Assembly: GCA_946886245.1 (NCBI GenBank)
Contig: CAMPIF010000070.1
Coordinates: 1-12,921, forward strand
Source: Ectopseudomonas composti
Lineage (GTDB): Bacteria; Pseudomonadota; Gammaproteobacteria; Pseudomonadales; Pseudomonadaceae
Length of the DNA stretch: 12,921 nucleotides
Direction of reading: 5' to 3'
Both the position numbers and the translations under genes were made by a program. This document shows, piece after piece, positions 8,233 through 12,921 of the stretch (positions are counted from its first letter, which is position 1; every line of letters starts with the position of its first letter). Under the pieces are notes generated by a model. The model ran no database searches, was not told where the DNA came from, and worked only from the letters and a program-made list of their open reading frames with translations.

Positions 8233-9138
8233 ATGTCCGACTACCTGATCGGGTTGAGAAACACCCCTTCACAGGTCATGGCGCGACAGCGCATCGAAGC
8301 CATGATCGACCTGCGCAAACTCTACACAGCCATCGATGCCGACCCCGCCATCTCCGGAGCTGGGGTGGTGTACATCGATGCCAATTTCAACGTGGTGACC
8401 CTGCGCGAGTTCACCCCGATCTGCAGCATCAGGCCCAAGCGCATCATCATTCGTGAAGCCCAGCGCAATGTCTCGCCGCAGCAGTTCGTCCAACAGGTGC
8501 AATCCAATCCACGCGAGTCGCGGCTGGTTGCAGAGAGCGTCAACACCAGCCTGGCCTGTGCCGGCGCGGTGCTGGGCTGGATCGCGATCATCGGTGGCAC
8601 GGCCATCGTGCCGTTTACGGGTGGGGCGAGTCTGGTGATCACGGCTATCGGCGTAAGCGCAGCGGCGGCAGGAACCGCGCAGTGCGGTATCGGTGCCATG
8701 CGCGTCATCAACGAAGTTAACGACCCGTCACGCAACGACGAACTGGACAGCGAAGAGTGGTACCAGAACATGTCCACGGCCTTGGATGTCGTTTCCCTGG
8801 CCGGCGTTGGCGCAACGGGGGCAACCATCGTGCGCGTGATGAACATGCGCAGAGCCATGACCGGGCGTAGCTGGCATCAGAGCCTCAGAGGGCTGAGCCG
8901 TCAGGAGCGTAGGCGCTTGACCAGCGAAATCCTGGAAAACCGCAATCCGGCGCTGACACCAGCATTGCGTAAGGCCCTGCAACACAGTGGTGAGCTTCCC
9001 AAACGTTTCACTACCAGTGAAATCTCTTCATCGCTGGCGATCAACATCAGAGATGCACTGAGCGTCGGTACCGGCCTGCTCGGCAGCAACATGGTACAGA
9101 CCTACGCCATTGGACTTTACGAGGAGCTGAGTGAGTGA
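8233..9138 (+). CDS. Unrecognised 301-residue protein with glycine-rich membrane segments; candidate T6SS effector
   Basis: I do not recognise this family with certainty. The first 100 residues are soluble and charged, with no signal peptide. Residues about 106-155 are two hydrophobic, Gly/Ala-rich segments separated by a short FTGG turn. An acidic stretch (about 163-176) precedes another Gly-rich hydrophobic segment (about 183-203). A very basic region (about 204-230, including RQERRR) follows, and a weaker hydrophobic segment sits near the C-terminus (about 276-294). Cysteines are C64, C109 and C151. It directly follows the T6SS regulatory genes and overlaps by 4 nt a gene for a small four-span membrane protein. 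By analogy with membrane-depolarising T6SS effectors paired with membrane immunity proteins (Tse4, Ssp6 and Tme types), a pore-forming or membrane-inserting effector is a reasonable inference. No PAAR, VgrG, Rhs or MIX motif is visible. GC falls to 27 of 60 bases at 9001-9060, against about two thirds in ppkA. It could instead be an accessory TPP membrane protein. Confidence 0.8.
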   Translation: MSDYLIGLRNTPSQVMARQRIEAMIDLRKLYTAIDADPAISGAGVVYIDANFNVVTLREFTPICSIRPKRIIIREAQRNVSPQQFVQQVQSNPRESRLVAESVNTSLACAGAVLGWIAIIGGTAIVPFTGGASLVITAIGVSAAAAGTAQCGIGAMRVINEVNDPSRNDELDSEEWYQNMSTALDVVSLAGVGATGATIVRVMNMRRAMTGRSWHQSLRGLSRQERRRLTSEILENRNPALTPALRKALQHSGELPKRFTTSEISSSLAINIRDALSVGTGLLGSNMVQTYAIGLYEELSE

Positions 9139-9584
9139 AACCGGGCCTGGACTTCCTGTCGATATTGCGGCGGCATTTTCCGATATTCATCGGCGCCTTT
9201 TATCTTGCCCTTTTTGCCTTGGCTATAAGCCTTTACCTGCTACTCGAACTGTATCCACCTGCTCGGGCAGACTACGGCGCCTACATGGTCCTGGCTAACC
9301 TCGGCATGTCGGTTTACCTATGCGCCGCCAACTTTCTGGTGATTCGCGGTCGCCCATGGGCGGTGTGGCTGATCGTCGCAGCTATGGCGGTCTGCATACT
9401 GGTGGTCGTCGGACACTGGGGCAGGCGCGCACCTGATCTGCTGTATTCCATCGGTCTGTTGCTGCCGTTGGCTACCTTGCTGACCCTCAACAGCAAGCGC
9501 TACCGCACCATGCTGACGGCCATGGTGGAAGTACGCGGTCAGCGCGCGGCGTGGCGTGAAGGCGAGAAGAAGCGGCGACGCTAG
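9135..9584 (+). CDS. Small four-span inner-membrane protein; candidate immunity protein
   Basis: The product has 149 residues with four predicted membrane helices (about 15-38, 48-68, 74-94 and 100-118) and a highly basic tail ending REGEKKRRR. Positive charges place both termini in the cytoplasm. The GTG start at 9135 overlaps the preceding stop as GTGA, and a GAGGAG ribosome site lies 8 nt upstream, so the two products are made in a coupled way. I recognise no family. A small polytopic membrane protein encoded directly after a membrane-active candidate toxin is the arrangement expected for immunity, but this is inferred from context and topology only. GC is low for the window (28 of 60 bases at 9181-9240), partly because membrane segments use T-rich codons and partly perhaps because the gene was acquired. 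It is the last + strand gene of the operon. Confidence 0.78.
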   Translation: MKPGLDFLSILRRHFPIFIGAFYLALFALAISLYLLLELYPPARADYGAYMVLANLGMSVYLCAANFLVIRGRPWAVWLIVAAMAVCILVVVGHWGRRAPDLLYSIGLLLPLATLLTLNSKRYRTMLTAMVEVRGQRAAWREGEKKRRR

Positions 9585-9661
9585 GTGGCCAGCCATAGCC
9601 ATGAGCCTTCCTCCACTAGAGTGCTCGAATTGCCCCCTTGAGTATGCTTTTCTGGTTTGAA

Positions 9662-9682
9662 AACAGCGGCGCAGCCGTTGTT
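9662..9682 (+). terminator. Possible end-of-operon hairpin (weak)
   Basis: AACAGCGGC (9662-9670) can pair with GCCGTTGTT (9674-9682) over 9 bp with one G-U wobble and a 3-nt loop in the + strand RNA. No U tract follows on this strand. In the - strand RNA one pair becomes an A-C mismatch but a short UUUUC follows. It sits between convergent transcripts, so it may help end either one. The rest of 9585-9735 shows nothing else I can support. Confidence 0.3.
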
Positions 9683-9735
9683 AAGGACAGCGGGGCATCA
9701 GCACTCATCGCGTTCAGTATGAAGCAGGCAGGCCA

Positions 9736-10022
9736 TTATTTAAGCCGCTCAGCAGCTTTGCGATAAGCCTGCTCACGGTCACGTCGATCCACCGCGACGA
9801 CGAAGACCACAACCTCATGATCGATTACCTGATACACCAGACGGTAACCACTGCTGCGGAGTTTGATCTTGTAGCAATCCGGCAGCGAATGGAGCCGGTT
9901 GGCTTCAATTCGCGGATTGAGCAACACCTCAGCGAACTTTTTCTTGAGCTGCTGGGGACAATGTTTCCCAGCTTCTGCCATTCCTTCAGTGCCCGCGCAT
10001 CGAATTCAAGGCTATAGGTCAT
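9736..10022 (-). pseudogene. relE: RelE-type mRNA interferase toxin, frame broken by one missing base
   Basis: The frame starting at ATG 10022 reads MTYSLEFDARALKEWQKLG, the typical RelE N-terminus, then runs out of frame into an unrelated tail that stops at 9825. The rest of RelE continues in the neighbouring frame from QQLKKKFAEVL to the stop at 9736. Adding one base in the C run (GGGG at 9954-9957 on the + strand) restores a 95-residue protein, the length of E. coli RelE. In that restored numbering the RelE active-site residues K52, K54, R61, R81 and Y87 are all present. RelE cuts mRNA in the ribosomal A site and is held inactive by RelB. As written the gene should not give full-length toxin, unless ribosomes slip by -1 on CCCC, which would produce exactly the joined protein. 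An internal ATG at 9981 could give an 81-residue form lacking the first strand. It overlaps relB by 11 nt. Confidence 0.88.
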
Positions 10023-10251
10023 CCAGCGCAACCTTCACGCGCTGGGGAGCGGCCAGGCGCTCACGAACCGTGGCAATTAACGCTTCATCTTCCTCGGTCA
10101 TTAGCACTGGGCGAAATGGCAGCTGTCCGCGCTCGGCCACATACTGCAAAGCTTGGCGCATCAGCTCAGAAGGGGTGACACCGAGCTTTTCCAGTTCACG
10201 GTAAGCCCGCTCTTTCAGTTCATCATCGATACGGATGTTGATAGAGGCCAT
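10012..10251 (-). CDS. relB: RelB-type antitoxin and autorepressor
   Basis: The product has 79 residues, the same length as E. coli RelB, and resembles it throughout: an N-terminal ribbon-helix-helix (MASINIRIDDELKERAY), then GVTPSELMRQALQYVAE, then a C-terminal toxin-binding part ending RVKVALDDL. The N-terminal part dimerises and binds the operator; the C-terminal part wraps around RelE. The ATG at 10251 has a GGAG 8 nt upstream and gives the canonical N-terminus; the in-frame ATG at 10311 would run through the operator and is rejected. The stop lies inside the relE start. GC is lower than in the T6SS genes (33 of 60 bases at 9841-9900 within the locus), consistent with a mobile accessory locus dropped between two convergent units. 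Confidence 0.93.
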   Translation of the reverse strand: MASINIRIDDELKERAYRELEKLGVTPSELMRQALQYVAERGQLPFRPVLMTEEDEALIATVRERLAAPQRVKVALDDL

Positions 10252-10264
10252 TGGGCTGACTCCT

Positions 10265-10284
10265 GTAATGACATTCGTCATTAC
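10265..10284 (-). promoter_or_regulatory. relBE operator (inverted repeat)
   Basis: GTAATGAC and GTCATTAC form a perfect 8-bp inverted repeat with a 4-nt spacer (ATTC on the + strand), ending just before the relB ribosome site. The arrangement resembles the relO operator of E. coli as I recall it, where RelB and RelB-RelE bind to repress their own promoter. Further ATGAC copies lie at 10286-10290 and 10299-10303 and could extend the binding region. I could not place -35 and -10 boxes with confidence. Confidence 0.75.
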
Positions 10285-10380
10285 GATGACAGTCTTGTAT
10301 GACGCTGGCAATCATTCATCGATATTTCGCTTGGACGCTCCGCCCCCGATACAGGCGAAGCCACAGAGTTGTCTGGGCTC

Positions 10381-10409
10381 AATAAAAACCCCGGCACGAG
10401 GCCGGGGTT
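10381..10409 (-). terminator. Intrinsic terminator of gyrB
   Basis: In the - strand RNA a 9-bp stem AACCCCGGC / GCCGGGGTT with a 5-nt loop is followed by UUUUUAUU. It starts 31 nt after the gyrB stop. It is oriented for gyrB and lies upstream of relB on the same strand, so it separates gyrB from relBE. The stretch between it and the operator (10285-10380) shows no other feature. Confidence 0.92.
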
Positions 10410-10439
10410 GGGTATTTCAGCGATGCCACGCGGGGCGCA

Positions 10440-12921
<2,482 letters not shown>

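Noticed and set aside
7235..8272. 345-codon open frame on the - strand across tagQ and the following gap
   Set aside because: Low-complexity composition, opposes a lipoprotein gene with clear lipobox, and spans the hairpin.
9736..9981. 81-residue internal open frame as an intact toxin gene
   Set aside because: Its first residues are RelE codons read from an internal Met; the true N-terminus lies in another frame upstream, so it is better described as a frameshifted relE.

Overview
The window looks like chromosomal DNA from a Pseudomonas-type gammaproteobacterium. It is GC-rich, carries a GyrB typical of Pseudomonas, has a Pseudomonas-style parS palindrome, and holds a pppA-ppkA-tagT-tagS-tagR-tagQ gene order known from the H1 type VI secretion system (T6SS) of P. 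aeruginosa. Species cannot be fixed from the sequence alone.

Left part (1-8140, + strand): six genes of the threonine phosphorylation pathway (TPP) that controls T6SS firing after translation. They are the 3' part of pppA (PP2C phosphatase), ppkA (membrane Ser/Thr kinase with a periplasmic von Willebrand A domain), tagT and tagS (Lol-like ABC ATPase and permease), tagR (FGE-sulfatase-fold periplasmic protein) and tagQ (outer-membrane lipoprotein). In the studied system TagQRST senses envelope disturbance and triggers PpkA, which phosphorylates Fha; PppA reverses this. The first five genes overlap end to end by 1-10 nt, which suggests one translationally coupled transcript entering from the left. 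The structural T6SS genes should lie upstream, outside the window.

Middle part (8141-9735, + strand): a 92-nt gap with a strong hairpin, then two genes with a 4-nt overlap. The first encodes a 301-residue protein with glycine-rich hydrophobic segments. The second encodes a 149-residue protein with four predicted membrane spans. I recognise neither family with certainty. Position, coupling, membrane character and a drop in GC suggest a candidate membrane-targeting T6SS effector and its immunity protein. This is the most interesting part of the window.

Next (9736-10284, - strand): a relBE-type toxin-antitoxin locus with an intact relB, a perfect inverted-repeat operator, and a relE whose frame is broken by one missing base in a C run. 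Every RelE active-site residue is still encoded.

Right part (10381-12921, - strand): full-length gyrB with a clear intrinsic terminator, and 37 bp upstream of its start a perfect 24-bp palindrome containing the 16-bp parS motif. Together gyrB and parS suggest the region lies close to the replication origin, so the T6SS regulatory genes here sit next to the origin domain.
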